From NCBI RefSeq assembly GCF_030532325.1, contig NZ_JAUNLS010000021.1, positions 1 to 36,971 on the forward strand: a DNA stretch of 36,971 nt, given 5' to 3'. The DNA is from Corynebacterium sp. Lineage in GTDB: Bacteria > Actinomycetota > Actinomycetes > Mycobacteriales > Mycobacteriaceae. The position numbers were made by a program, and so were the translations under genes. Of the stretch, positions 23,995 through 32,364 are shown one piece after another. The notes under the pieces were generated by a model. That model was not told the DNA's origin. It was given only the letters and a program-made list of their open reading frames with translations, and ran no database searches. Each line of letters opens with the position of its first letter. Position 1 is the stretch's first letter.

Positions 23995-25123
23995 GCAGCA
24001 CCCGCGCTAAGCCGAGGAGGCCGGCATCATCCAGGGTGATGCCGCCGAGCTGCACGCCCACCGGCGGGTGGTTGGGTACCGGCCAGGGCAGGCTAATGGC
24101 GGGCAGGCGCGCGACGTTGAAGAGTGAGCCCCACGGGGACCAGCGGGTTTGCGCATCGAAGTTCTCCTGATGGTCCATGGCCTGGAAGGTCCCGCGCCGC
24201 GGGGGATCGCTGGTGAGCACGGGGGAGAGGAGGGCATCCACCTGCCAGTGCTGGGCCAGCAGCCCCGGCAGTGCTGCGGCGTGGGCCTGCGCGGCGGCGA
24301 ACTCCGCGTCGCTGACCTGCTGGCCGCGCTGGCGAATCCACGCGGCGTAGCCCTCGGCCTCCTCGAGCCCGGCCAGCTTGCGGGTGAAGATGTGCTGGAA
24401 GGCCTGGAAGGTCTCCGCGGCCTGGGGGTAGGGCGATATCGCCACGGTCTCTACTCCTGCGCCCTCGAGCTGGGCGGTGGCCTCGCGCACCGCGCGCAGC
24501 ATGTGGGCATCCACGGCGACCTCCGCAAAGAGGGGCTCGGTGAGCACGCCCACGCGCACGCGCTCCAGCCTGGGGCTGAGGTTGTGCAGCAGCGCGGTAT
24601 CAGCCACGCTGCGGGTGATAAATCCCTGGACGCTGAGATCCTCGCCGGAGGGCTTGAAGCCCACCACGCCGCAGGCAGCAGCGGGCACGCGGATGGAGCC
24701 GCCGCCGTCAGAGGCGTGCGCGGCGCGCAGCAGGCCCCGGGCCACCTGCACCGCCGCCCCGCCGGAGGAACCGCCCGGGGTGCAGCCGGGGTAAAGGGGA
24801 TTATCCGGGTGCGGCAGGCCCACCGGCTCGGTGTCTACGCGCAGGCCAAGCTCCGGCGCGGCGGACTTGCCCACGATGGTTGCCCCGGAGTCCTCGAGCT
24901 CCGCCAGGAAGGGATCAGTCTCCTCCGCGAGGTAGGCGCGCTGCGCGTGCCCCAGGGTGGTGGGCATGCCGGCGACGTCATTGAGATCCTTGGCGGAGAG
25001 AATCCAGCCGCTTAAACGCCCGCGGCCGCGCGGGCCGCGGCGCAGATCGAGGTAAGTGAAACCGTGCTCCTCGGCGCTGAGACCGGCGAGATCCTCGCGC
25101 AGTTTTTCCAGGCTAAACTCCAT
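23987..25123 (-). CDS. Amidase-signature family enzyme
   Basis: A 378-residue hydrolase of carboxamide bonds. The amidase-signature core is present: catalytic Lys45 in AKDLNDVAGMPTTLG, the cis-Ser in GGSSGGAAVQVARG (residues 117-130) and nucleophile Ser143 in DGGGSIRVPAAACG. It is shorter than typical family members (about 450-500), lacking part of the C-terminal region. The substrate cannot be assigned; GatA is unlikely because there is no gatB/gatC. TAGACT (25137-25132) lies 8 nt before the ATG and no Shine-Dalgarno is seen. It is divergent from pheA across 33 bp and followed by an overlapping CPBP protease gene. Confidence 0.87.
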   Translation of the reverse strand: MEFSLEKLREDLAGLSAEEHGFTYLDLRRGPRGRGRLSGWILSAKDLNDVAGMPTTLGHAQRAYLAEETDPFLAELEDSGATIVGKSAAPELGLRVDTEPVGLPHPDNPLYPGCTPGGSSGGAAVQVARGLLRAAHASDGGGSIRVPAAACGVVGFKPSGEDLSVQGFITRSVADTALLHNLSPRLERVRVGVLTEPLFAEVAVDAHMLRAVREATAQLEGAGVETVAISPYPQAAETFQAFQHIFTRKLAGLEEAEGYAAWIRQRGQQVSDAEFAAAQAHAAALPGLLAQHWQVDALLSPVLTSDPPRRGTFQAMDHQENFDAQTRWSPWGSLFNVARLPAISLPWPVPNHPPVGVQLGGITLDDAGLLGLARVLHD

Positions 25124-25156
25124 GGCGGCTTAGTCTAGTGGGATAAAGTGACCTCC
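25124..25156. promoter_or_regulatory. Compact divergent promoter region, amidase and pheA
   Basis: The whole space between two divergent start codons is 33 bp. It holds the minus -10 box TAGACT (25137-25132) 8 nt before the amidase ATG and the plus -10 box TAAAGT (25144-25149) 7 nt before the pheA ATG. The -35 region of each must lie in the other gene or across the other -10 box, so the two promoters should compete. Confidence 0.55.
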
Positions 25157-26062
25157 ATGCGTAGCACCATTGCGTTCCTGGGCCCGGCCGGCACCTTCAC
25201 GGAGGCGGCCATGCAGCGCTTTGCGCCCTTCGTGGGGGAGATCGAGCCGCTGCCGGTGGCCTCGCCCTCCGAGGCGCTGGCCGCCGTGCGCGCCGGGCGG
25301 GCCGACTACGCCTGCGTGGCCATCGAGAACTCCGTCGACGGCGCAGTGACCGCCACCTTCGACGCCCTCGTGGAAGGCGAACCGGTGCAGATCTACCGGG
25401 AGGTGGATCTGCCCGTGGCCTTTTCCATCATGGTGCGCCCGGGCACCGAGGAGATCCGCAGCCTGGCCACCCACCCCGTGGCCTACCAGCAGATCCGCGG
25501 GTGGCTGGAGCAGAACCTGCCGGAGGTGAGCTTTGTGCCGGAGTCCTCCAACGCGGCGGCGGCCGAGGCCGTGGCCCAGGGCAGGGTGGACGCCGCGGCT
25601 GCCCCGGCCCGGGCAGCGGAGATCTTCGGGCTGGAGGAGATCGCGCGCGATGTCGCCGATATCACCGGGGCCACCACGCGCTTTGTGCTGGTGGGGCCGG
25701 TGGGAAAACCCACGGCACGCACCGGGCATGACCGCACCTCGGTGGTGTTCACCCTGCCCAACGAGCCGGGCTCCCTGGTGGGCGCACTGCAGGAGTTCGC
25801 CCACCGCGGGGTGGACCTTTCCCGGATCGAGTCGAGGCCGGTGCGCACGGTCTTTGGCAACTACCGCTTCCACCTGGACCTCATCGGCCACATCGAGGAC
25901 CAGCCCCTGGCGGAGGCTCTGCGGGCGCTGTGGCTGCGCGCCGAGGAGCTGATGTTCGTGGGTTCCTGGCCTTCGGTGGCGCAGATGGGGGAGGCCCCGC
26001 GGGATCTGCGCCGCCTGGCGGAGGCCGATGCCTGGGTAGCGAAGGCGCGCAACGGCCAATAA
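25157..26062 (+). CDS. pheA: Prephenate dehydratase
   Basis: A 301-residue monofunctional enzyme turning prephenate into phenylpyruvate, the last committed step to phenylalanine. The catalytic domain (residues 2-~185) begins IAFLGPAGTFTEAA, has the VAIENSVDG block and ends with the TRF motif (DITGATTRFVLVG) whose Thr is catalytic. The ACT regulatory domain follows at about 197-275: TSVVFTLPNEPGSLVGAL and the ESRP phenylalanine-binding motif (RIESRPVRT), so feedback inhibition by Phe is expected. ATG 25157 is chosen over the GTG at 25148 because TAAAGT lies 7 nt upstream. The phosphatase gene follows 9 bp downstream. Confidence 0.95.
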   Translation: MRSTIAFLGPAGTFTEAAMQRFAPFVGEIEPLPVASPSEALAAVRAGRADYACVAIENSVDGAVTATFDALVEGEPVQIYREVDLPVAFSIMVRPGTEEIRSLATHPVAYQQIRGWLEQNLPEVSFVPESSNAAAAEAVAQGRVDAAAAPARAAEIFGLEEIARDVADITGATTRFVLVGPVGKPTARTGHDRTSVVFTLPNEPGSLVGALQEFAHRGVDLSRIESRPVRTVFGNYRFHLDLIGHIEDQPLAEALRALWLRAEELMFVGSWPSVAQMGEAPRDLRRLAEADAWVAKARNGQ

Positions 26063-26071
26063 CCTGGTGCC

Positions 26072-26719
26072 ATGACCGGAAGAATCATCATGCTGCGCCA
26101 CGGCCAGACCTTTTCCAACATCAACCGCCGGATGGACACCCGGCCGCCGGGCGCGGAGCTGACCCAGCGCGGCCGTGATCAGGCGGCGAGCGTGGGGCGC
26201 GAGCTGGCGGAGTTCTGCGCGGGGCGCACCGTGCGCTTCGCGTGCTCGGTGGCACTGCGCGCCCAGCAGACCGCCATGACGGCCATGCAGGAATACGTCG
26301 CGGCCATTGGTGGGGCGGAGCTGCCTGTCGACGTCCTCTGGGGCCTGCACGAGGTCTTTGCCGGGGACCATGAGATGAGCGGCAGCGAGGACACCTACCG
26401 CGAGTACATGGGCGCGTTGCGCGGATGGTTGGCCGGCGACGAGCACGCCCGCATGCCGGGCGGGGAGAACTACCTCGACGTGCTGGATCGCTTCCGCCCG
26501 CAGTTGGAGCGCATTGCGCAGGATCTGCGGGAGGACGAGGACGTCGTGGTGGTCAGCCACGGCGCTGCGATCCGCGTGGCCACCGCGCACGCCTGCGGGG
26601 TGGACCCGGATTTTGCCTTCAGCGGCTACCTGCCCAATTGCCGCTTCACGGTGATGGAGCCGGGCGGCGCGGACTTTGGCCAGTGGCGGCTGACCCGCTG
26701 GGTCGACACCGATATCTAG
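26072..26719 (+). CDS. Phosphoglycerate mutase-like histidine phosphatase
   Basis: A 215-residue protein of the histidine phosphatase superfamily. The phospho-accepting His10 is in LRHGQTFSN; CSVALRAQQTAM holds the second Arg and VVVSHGAAIRVATAHA gives the second catalytic His near residue 165. The length and motif fit broad-specificity cofactor-dependent phosphatases rather than glycolytic mutase. TAACCT (26060-26065) overlaps the pheA stop and lies 6 nt before the ATG, so it may have its own leaderless transcript besides read-through from pheA. The pairing with pheA is conserved in C. glutamicum as I recall. It converges on the zincin gene, with a hairpin between. Confidence 0.85.
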   Translation: MTGRIIMLRHGQTFSNINRRMDTRPPGAELTQRGRDQAASVGRELAEFCAGRTVRFACSVALRAQQTAMTAMQEYVAAIGGAELPVDVLWGLHEVFAGDHEMSGSEDTYREYMGALRGWLAGDEHARMPGGENYLDVLDRFRPQLERIAQDLREDEDVVVVSHGAAIRVATAHACGVDPDFAFSGYLPNCRFTVMEPGGADFGQWRLTRWVDTDI

Positions 26720-26734
26720 GTAGCGCGATCTCTA

Positions 26735-26755
26735 GGTAGCCCGTTAAGGGCTACC
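26735..26755. terminator. Hairpin between convergent phosphatase and zincin genes
   Basis: GGTAGCCC (26735-26742) and GGGCTACC (26748-26755) pair perfectly around GTTAA. There is no T-tract, and the zincin stop codon (26751-26753) lies in the stem, so termination here is possible but unproven. The motif CTAGGTAGC is repeated 17 bp apart just upstream. Confidence 0.45.
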
Positions 26756-27098
26756 CCCAGCCCAGCTCGTGCAGCCGCTCCTCCTCGAAGCCGAAGTAGT
26801 GGCCCACCTCGTGGAAGACGGTGACCTCGACCTCGTGGGCGAGCTCCTCCTCGGAGTGGCACATGGCCATGAGCGCTTCCCGGTAGATGAAGATGGCGTC
26901 GGGAAGAAAGCCGGTGTGATCGAAGGTGCGCTCGGTCAGCGCGACGCCTTCGTAGAGCCCGAGCAGGGTGGGGTCCTCGGGGTTGTGATCCTCGATGAGG
27001 ATGACCACGTTGCGCATGCGGTGGACAAACTCGTCGGGGATCTTATCCAGCGCCTCGCCCACCATCTCCTCGAAGCGCTCCTCGCTGACCAGGTACAT
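26751..27098 (-). CDS. Zincin-like metallopeptidase (DUF1025/Zincin_1)
   Basis: A 115-residue minimal metallopeptidase. The zinc motif HEVGHYFGF (HExxH plus Gly) sits near residue 95-103, with Glu residues after it (EEERLHELG) that could be the third ligand. The first half is the conserved acidic VSEERFEEMVGEALDKIP segment. Small cytoplasmic proteins of this type are widespread in actinobacteria; substrates are unknown. The ATG lies 5 bp after the stop codon of the septum-formation gene on the same strand, with no separate ribosome binding site, so it is likely translated by coupling. Confidence 0.85.
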   Translation of the reverse strand: MYLVSEERFEEMVGEALDKIPDEFVHRMRNVVILIEDHNPEDPTLLGLYEGVALTERTFDHTGFLPDAIFIYREALMAMCHSEEELAHEVEVTVFHEVGHYFGFEEERLHELGWG

Positions 27099-27103
27099 CG
27101 GGC

Positions 27104-28174
27104 TTAAGGTGCCGGTGTCGGCTCGGGCTGATCTGCCGCGGGGTTCGGGGCTGGGGCTTGGGCGCTCGGGGTGCGCAGCGGGTTGCGCTTGGGCTGCTCG
27201 GTGGGCGGGGCGCCGTTGATGGTCAGCGCCTCACGCCCGCCGGTGGCCGAGCCGATGATCTCGGAGAAGGAGCCCTCGTTCGGGTGCATGAGTGAGCAGT
27301 TCACCGAGCGGGTGCCGGCGTCCCAGGCCTCCTTGCTCAGCGCGCCCCAGAAGGGCTGTAGCGTGGATTGATAGAGGTTCTCCTCGCTGCCGAGGTACTC
27401 AATCGCCGCTTCGGTGCACGTGGAGGAGAGGTAGGAATCTAGGTCCTCGGGCGCGGGGTAGCCGTCGGGGTAGTGCTCGGCGAGGTTGACCACGGAGACC
27501 GTCTCCAGCTGGTGGGGCTTGGAGCAGTCCACGGTGCGCATCACCTGCTGCTCGTCGATGGCCTGGCATTCGCCCTGCTTGGCGACGACCGCCTGATCCA
27601 CCTCGGCCACCTTCCCCGAGGTCTGCTGGGGAACGCCGTTGGCGTCGGTGGTCTGCAGCCCGCACAGCAGGGTGCGGTCGCCGCTGGCCCAGGCTGCCTC
27701 CGGCGGGAGGATGGAGGCCACGTCGAAGCGGCCGTTGGGGTCCCAGGCGCCGTCGAGGTAGCTCAGGGTAGGCGCGGCGCAGAGCTCGTCGCGCAGCGCG
27801 TTTTGGCGGGTGACGTCGGGGCGCGCGGCCTTGGGGCCGAACTCGCTGGTGGGGTAGGTGCCCAGGTCCTGGCGGGCGGAGACCTCGAAGCGGTGCGGCT
27901 TATCGCAGGGGGTCTGGCTGAAGTTGGACACGCTGCCGTCGGCGTTGATGTCCCAGTTCAGGCAGGCCCCGGCGTCGGCGGAGACAAAGGAGGCTACTTC
28001 GGCGTTGGTGGGGTCGCTGACCTGGCTGCCGTTGACGGTTCCGTCCCGGCCGGCGGTGGTGCTATCCGTTGGGCTGAAAAGCCCGTAGGCCCCCAAAAAC
28101 GCCGCGGCTGCCAGCGCGGCGACGAGGAACAAACGGACGGCAAAAGCTGAACGCCAGGGTGAAGTAGTGCTCAT
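27104..28174 (-). CDS. Septum-formation family membrane protein
   Basis: A 356-residue membrane protein with one N-terminal helix (about residues 9-30, FAVRLFLVAALAAAAFLGAYG) and a large extracellular region. Two Septum_form-like units carry paired cysteines and PH motifs: GACLNWDIN...TPCDKPHRFEV (about 58-92) and GECQAID...VDCSKPHQLETV (about 210-238). Further cysteines (CAAPTL, LLCGL, CTEAA, VNCSLMH) suggest several disulfides. The C-terminus is a Pro/Ala-rich tail. This is an envelope protein of the mycolata linked by annotation to septum formation; the mechanism is not known. ATG 28174 is chosen (AGGGA 5 nt upstream); ATG 28210 would add unusual residues before the helix. The zincin gene follows at 5 bp. 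Confidence 0.8.
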   Translation of the reverse strand: MSTTSPWRSAFAVRLFLVAALAAAAFLGAYGLFSPTDSTTAGRDGTVNGSQVSDPTNAEVASFVSADAGACLNWDINADGSVSNFSQTPCDKPHRFEVSARQDLGTYPTSEFGPKAARPDVTRQNALRDELCAAPTLSYLDGAWDPNGRFDVASILPPEAAWASGDRTLLCGLQTTDANGVPQQTSGKVAEVDQAVVAKQGECQAIDEQQVMRTVDCSKPHQLETVSVVNLAEHYPDGYPAPEDLDSYLSSTCTEAAIEYLGSEENLYQSTLQPFWGALSKEAWDAGTRSVNCSLMHPNEGSFSEIIGSATGGREALTINGAPPTEQPKRNPLRTPSAQAPAPNPAADQPEPTPAP

Positions 28175-28216
28175 AGGATTCCCTATCGTACCCTCCTGCC
28201 TGCGCTTCACCGCGTG

Positions 28217-28954
28217 CTAAACCTTGCGCGTCACCCGCGAGGTGAGGCGGTAGCGGTCGGGGCGGTAGACCGAGGAGCACCATTCCACCGGGCGGTCCCC
28301 GGAGCGTGAGCAGCGGGTGACATGCAGCAAGGGGGTGCCGGGGGAGACATCGAGAAGCGGGGCAACGTGCTCGTCCGCCAGCACGGCGCTCACGGACTGA
28401 TCGGCCTCGGTCACGGGGACGTCGAAGGTGGAGTCCAGGATGGCGTAGACGGAGTTATAAATGTCATTTTCCAGCAGAGTGGGCGCGTAGGTGGAGTTGT
28501 ACCAGGCGTCGTCGATGGAATAGGGCTCGCCATCGCCCAAGCGCAGGCGGCGCAGGTGGGTGTGGGGCACGGAGGGATCCGTGTGGAAGAAGCCGGAGAC
28601 CTCCTCCGGGGCGGGGCTGCGCTCGCTGAGCAAGATCTTGGAGGAGGCGTGCACGTGCTGGGCGCCCATCTCGTCGGAGAAGGAGGCCAGGTGCAGCCGG
28701 GAGACCAGCGGGTTGGGGGCCACGAAGGTGCCCTTGCCACGCACTCGGCGCAGGCGGCCCTCCGCCACCAGATCACCGATGGCGCGGCGCACCGTGATGC
28801 GGGAAACACCATAGGTGTCCTCGAGGATGCGCTCGCCGGGCAAGATGTCCCCCGGCTTGAGGGTGGTGCGGCACAGTTCTGCGAGGATATCGCGCAGTTG
28901 GGCGTGCTTGGGGATGGGGCCTTCGGTGATGGAGTGGGCAACCATAATGACCAT
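28217..28954 (-). CDS. farR: GntR/HutC-family regulator (FarR-like)
   Basis: A 245-residue regulator. The N-terminal winged helix-turn-helix is at about residues 15-80 with [35 protein letters not shown] and RVRGKGTFV, the GntR signature. The C-terminal UTRA domain (about 95-240) has [20 protein letters not shown] and [19 protein letters not shown], placing it in the HutC subfamily. ATG 28954 has AGGGA 6 nt upstream; ATG 28945 is an alternative. The much longer ORF start is a shadow through serS. In C. glutamicum the HutC-type regulator next to serS is FarR, connected with amino-acid biosynthesis genes. A perfect 14-bp inverted repeat lies between the two genes and is its probable site. Confidence 0.85.
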   Translation of the reverse strand: MVIMVAHSITEGPIPKHAQLRDILAELCRTTLKPGDILPGERILEDTYGVSRITVRRAIGDLVAEGRLRRVRGKGTFVAPNPLVSRLHLASFSDEMGAQHVHASSKILLSERSPAPEEVSGFFHTDPSVPHTHLRRLRLGDGEPYSIDDAWYNSTYAPTLLENDIYNSVYAILDSTFDVPVTEADQSVSAVLADEHVAPLLDVSPGTPLLHVTRCSRSGDRPVEWCSSVYRPDRYRLTSRVTRKV

Positions 28955-28963
28955 GATAATTCC

Positions 28964-28977
28964 CTGGTTATTACCAG
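28964..28977. promoter_or_regulatory. Candidate FarR operator
   Basis: CTGGTTATTACCAG is a perfect inverted repeat (CTGGT-TATT-ACCAG) between the divergent regulator and serS. It covers 48 to 35 bp before the serS start codon and ends just upstream of the regulator's ribosome binding site, so a bound regulator could affect both genes. Confidence 0.55.
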
Positions 28978-28998
28978 TGCAAGGACTTATGAGTGGGG

Positions 28999-29004
28999 TA
29001 AAGT
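28999..29004 (+). promoter_or_regulatory. -10 box of serS, leaderless start
   Basis: TAAAGT with 7 nt to GTG 29012. No Shine-Dalgarno sequence. Confidence 0.5.
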
Positions 29005-29011
29005 AAACGGC

Positions 29012-30268
29012 GTGATTGATCTGAAATTTCTCCGCGAGAATCCCGATGTAGTCCGTGCCTCCCAGGTCAACCGTGGTGAGGACCCCAGTCTCGTTGACCG
29101 GCTCATCGCCGCAGATGAGGAGCGTCGCGCGGCGATCGTCAAGGCCGATGAGCTGCGCTCGGAGCAGAAGGCCTTTGGCAAGAAGATCGGCCAGGCCTCC
29201 CCCGAGGAGCGCCCCGCTCTGCTCGAGGGCTCCAACGAGCTCAAGGCCAAGGTCAAGGCCGCCGGTGATGAGGTCACCGCGGCGGAGGCCAAGGTCACCG
29301 AGCTGCAGTACCAGATCTCCAACGTGGTGGAAGGTGCTCCGGCCGGCGGCGAGGATGACTTCGTGGTCATCGAGGAAGTGGGCGAGCGTCCGAACTTCGA
29401 CTTCACCCCGAAGGATCACCTGGAGCTGGGTGAAACGCTGGGGCTTATCGACGTCAAACGTGGCACCAAGGTGGGCGGCGCCCGCTTCTACTTCCTCACC
29501 GGCGACGGCGCCTTCCTGCAGCTGGGCATGCTCATGCTCGCCGCGCAGAAGGCACGCGAGGCCGGCTTCAACCTCATGATCCCGCCGGTGCTGGTGCGCC
29601 CCGAGGTCATGCAGGGCACCGGCTTTTTGGGCCAGCACTCCGACGAGGTCTACTACCTGCCGGCCGATGATCTTTACCTGGTGGGTACCTCCGAGGTGGC
29701 CCTGGCCGGCTACCACCAGGATGAGATCATCGATCTCTCCAACGGCCCGCTGCAGTACGCCGGTTGGTCCTCCTGCTTCCGCCGCGAGGCCGGCTCCCAC
29801 GGCAAGGACACCCGCGGCATTCTGCGCGTGCATCAGTTCGACAAGCTGGAGATGTTTGTCTACTGCAAGCCGGAAGACGCCGAGGAGATGCACCAGAAGC
29901 TGCTGGCCATGGAGAAGGAGATGCTCGCCGCCATGGAGCTGCCCTACCGCACCATCGACATCGCCGGTGGTGACCTGGGCTCCTCCGCCGCCCGCAAGTT
30001 CGATAACGAGGCGTGGGTGCCCACCCAGGACACCTACCGCGAGCTGACCTCCACCTCGAACTGCACCACCTTCCAGGCCCGCCGCCTGTCCATCCGCTAC
30101 CGCGACGAGAACGGCAAGACCCAGTACGCCGCCACCCTTAACGGCACCCTGGCCACCACCCGCTGGCTCGTGGCCATCCTGGAGAACCACCAGCAGGCCG
30201 ATGGCTCCGTGGTGGTTCCGGAGGCACTGCGCCCGTTCGTGGGTAAGGACGTTCTTACCCCGCGCTAA
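29012..30268 (+). CDS. serS: Seryl-tRNA synthetase
   Basis: A 418-residue class II aminoacyl-tRNA synthetase that charges tRNA-Ser. The N-terminal ~100 residues form the coiled-coil arm that grips the tRNA ([19 protein letters not shown] and heptad-like repeats). The catalytic core has motif 2 ([19 protein letters not shown]) and motif 3 ([18 protein letters not shown]), plus the serine-binding [10 protein letters not shown] segment. The length is standard. The GTG at 29012 gives the usual [11 protein letters not shown] start, and TAAAGT lies 7 nt upstream. The acyltransferase gene follows 24 bp downstream on the same strand and may be co-transcribed. Confidence 0.97.
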   Translation: MIDLKFLRENPDVVRASQVNRGEDPSLVDRLIAADEERRAAIVKADELRSEQKAFGKKIGQASPEERPALLEGSNELKAKVKAAGDEVTAAEAKVTELQYQISNVVEGAPAGGEDDFVVIEEVGERPNFDFTPKDHLELGETLGLIDVKRGTKVGGARFYFLTGDGAFLQLGMLMLAAQKAREAGFNLMIPPVLVRPEVMQGTGFLGQHSDEVYYLPADDLYLVGTSEVALAGYHQDEIIDLSNGPLQYAGWSSCFRREAGSHGKDTRGILRVHQFDKLEMFVYCKPEDAEEMHQKLLAMEKEMLAAMELPYRTIDIAGGDLGSSAARKFDNEAWVPTQDTYRELTSTSNCTTFQARRLSIRYRDENGKTQYAATLNGTLATTRWLVAILENHQQADGSVVVPEALRPFVGKDVLTPR

Positions 30269-30292
30269 GGGGTACGCATCCCTGGGAGAAGC

Positions 30293-32110
30293 ATGAGCCA
30301 GTTGAGCAACTTTCTATACAGGAAAATCACCACGATTGCCCGCGCTGTCACGCTGGCTCAGGGACTGAAGTTCCGCGCCACCGGTGAGGAGTACATCCCC
30401 GCCACCGGCGGCGCGGTGCTGGTGTGCAACCACACCGGCTACATGGACTTCGTCTTCGGCGGCTTCCTGCCCTACCGGCGCAAGCGCCTGGTGCGCTACC
30501 TCACCAAGGCCGGGGTGTTCAAGGTCCCGGTGCTGGGCAAGGTGATGACCTTCCTGGGGCACGTGCCGGTGGACCGCATCGACGGCGGCGAGTCCATGCA
30601 GCAGGCCGTGCGCCTGGCCAAGCAGGGCGAGCTGGTGGGCGTGTTTGCGGAGGGCACGATCTCGCGCAGCTTTGAGATCCGCCGCATGCGCTCGGGAGCG
30701 GCGCGTATTGCCTACGAAGCCGATGTACCGATCATCCCGATTGTCATCTTCGGCTCCCAGCGCCTGTGGACCAAGGGCCACAAGAAGCACCTGGGCCGCA
30801 CCAACACCCCGATCTTCATCAAGGGCCTGGAGCCCATGCGCGCTACTGGCGACGCCGACGCCGACACCGCCGAGATCCGCCGCCGCATGCAGGAGGCCCT
30901 CGAGGGGCTGTGGGCGGACTACGAGGCGGAGTTCGGCCCCATGCCCGCCGGGGAGTACTGGGTGCCGGCCCGCAAGGGCGGCGGAGCGCCCACTCTGGAG
31001 GAGGCCGAGGCTCAGGACCTGGAGGTCGAGTCCGAGCGCTACCGCGTGCGCCGCCTGCGCGATGACCTCGTGGGCCTGAAGGAAAGGGTCACCGAGGCCA
31101 CCACGGAGCTGGTGCGCGACCGCCTGGCCATCACCGCCAAGCCGCACTCCGGGGAGGTTACCCGCACCGCCTCGGAGAACCTGGAGTGGGTCAAGGACAA
31201 CCTCAACGCCGTGGTGGAGGAGGCCACCCGCGGGCTCGACGAGGGTCGCGAGAAGGTCACCGAGATCATGAACAGCCTGAAGATGGAGATCGCCGAGGCT
31301 CAGGCCACGATGAGCGCTAGCAGCAAGGAGATCTTCGCCGGCTCCATGGTGGAGCAGGGGCTGCTGGCGGCGGCCACGCAGTCGCGGCTCATCGTCTCCC
31401 GGCTGCCGCACCGCATGAAGGCGCACTACTCCCGCATCCCGCGGGTGCTGGTGGCCGATGAAACCGCGCTGAACTACGAGGTGGACGCCCTGACCAGCCG
31501 CCTGCGCGGCGCGCTCAACGCCATCTACCCGGAGGCGCAGGTGCTGGTGCTCATGTCCGCGCAGGAGGCCACGCGGGCCGACTCCATCTTCGCCGACGTG
31601 CCGCAGGCGCTGTGGCGCGTGGAGCACAATGGCGCGGTGATCACGCAAAGCGGCGACGTCATGGCCATCCACCCCATCGAGCCGCAGCGCGTAGCCGCAA
31701 TCGAGAGCGCCGCGGCCGAGGGCGGGCTGCAGGTGACCTGGCACCGCGAGGGCGAGCACGTGGTCTCCGGTGTGGCCGTAGGCACGCAGGACGGCGTGCG
31801 CGAGGCGCTCGGCGAGGCCGCCGACGGCCTGTACCTGGCCGATGACCTACACGGGGTCTCCATCACCGCGGCCACCCGCGCGGAGGCCGTCGACGAGATC
31901 TGCGAGTTGCTCAGCGCCGAGCGCGAGGAGGCCGTGGCCTTCGTGAGCGAGCAGGCGGACTGCTGCTTCGTGGGCGAGCAGGGCGTGGTGGCCCTGGAGA
32001 CCGCCCCCATCGAGTTGGTCAAGGCGGCGCAGTCGGTGACCTACTCCGCCGAGCGCGCCGGCATGGCCGAAGTACTCGAGGCAATGGGTAGGCTGCAGCA
32101 GAAGAAGTAG
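30293..32110 (+). CDS. PlsC-type acyltransferase fused to degenerate HAD-like domain
   Basis: A 605-residue protein. Residues ~25-225 are a 1-acylglycerol-3-phosphate acyltransferase (PlsC) domain with the HX4D motif NHTGYMD (His47, Asp52) and FAEGTISR (about 118-125), so it probably acylates lysophosphatidic acid or a related lipid at the membrane. Residues ~245-345 are charged and helical, likely coiled coil. Residues ~383-605 resemble a Cof-type HAD hydrolase: VLVADETALN for motif I, EHNGAVI for the cap-side NGA, AVAFVSEQADCCFV in place of FGDGxND, then PIELVKAAQSVTYSAERAG and a C-terminal GMAEVLEAM. The catalytic acids are mostly missing, so the domain is probably not enzymatic. GGGAG precedes the ATG. 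A strong terminator follows. Confidence 0.8.
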   Translation: MSQLSNFLYRKITTIARAVTLAQGLKFRATGEEYIPATGGAVLVCNHTGYMDFVFGGFLPYRRKRLVRYLTKAGVFKVPVLGKVMTFLGHVPVDRIDGGESMQQAVRLAKQGELVGVFAEGTISRSFEIRRMRSGAARIAYEADVPIIPIVIFGSQRLWTKGHKKHLGRTNTPIFIKGLEPMRATGDADADTAEIRRRMQEALEGLWADYEAEFGPMPAGEYWVPARKGGGAPTLEEAEAQDLEVESERYRVRRLRDDLVGLKERVTEATTELVRDRLAITAKPHSGEVTRTASENLEWVKDNLNAVVEEATRGLDEGREKVTEIMNSLKMEIAEAQATMSASSKEIFAGSMVEQGLLAAATQSRLIVSRLPHRMKAHYSRIPRVLVADETALNYEVDALTSRLRGALNAIYPEAQVLVLMSAQEATRADSIFADVPQALWRVEHNGAVITQSGDVMAIHPIEPQRVAAIESAAAEGGLQVTWHREGEHVVSGVAVGTQDGVREALGEAADGLYLADDLHGVSITAATRAEAVDEICELLSAEREEAVAFVSEQADCCFVGEQGVVALETAPIELVKAAQSVTYSAERAGMAEVLEAMGRLQQKK

Positions 32111-32139
32111 GCACCCGCGGCCGCCGCAATGTCACCCGA

Positions 32140-32170
32140 GCCACCCCTGATGGGGGTGGCTTTCTTTTTT
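32140..32170 (+). terminator. Rho-independent terminator after acyltransferase gene
   Basis: GCCACCCC (32140-32147) and GGGGTGGC (32153-32160) form a perfect 8-bp stem with a 5-nt loop. TTTCTTTTTT follows directly. Confidence 0.93.
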
Positions 32171-32222
32171 GGCTAACTTAGCAGTTTCGCAAAAGACACT
32201 GGTTACGCGAACGAAACCTACG

Positions 32223-32266
32223 TGTGAGTAGGGTAACTGTGAAGCCTGAGCGGTGAGACCTAACAT
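32223..32266 (+). promoter_or_regulatory. Putative glp operon promoter
   Basis: TGTGAA (32238-32243) and TAACAT (32261-32266) are 17 bp apart. TGTGAGTAGGGTAACT (32223-32238) matches the left half of a GlxR/CRP-type site (TGTGA-N6-TCACA), but its right half fits poorly. The 5' leader of about 90 nt contains a small stem GCCCG/CGGGC at 32278-32296. Confidence 0.4.
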
Positions 32267-32364
32267 AGGTGCAAGAAGCCCGAGGTCTATGCGGGCGTCA
32301 CAACAACGCTACTGGCTGCGGCGAGAGGTTAGCGGCGGTAATGAGAGAGGAGATGAGGTCAGCA

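Noticed and set aside
28217-30190. 657-codon minus-strand ORF extending the GntR gene through serS
   Set aside because: Only the last ~245 codons match GntR/HutC; the upstream part is antisense to serS.
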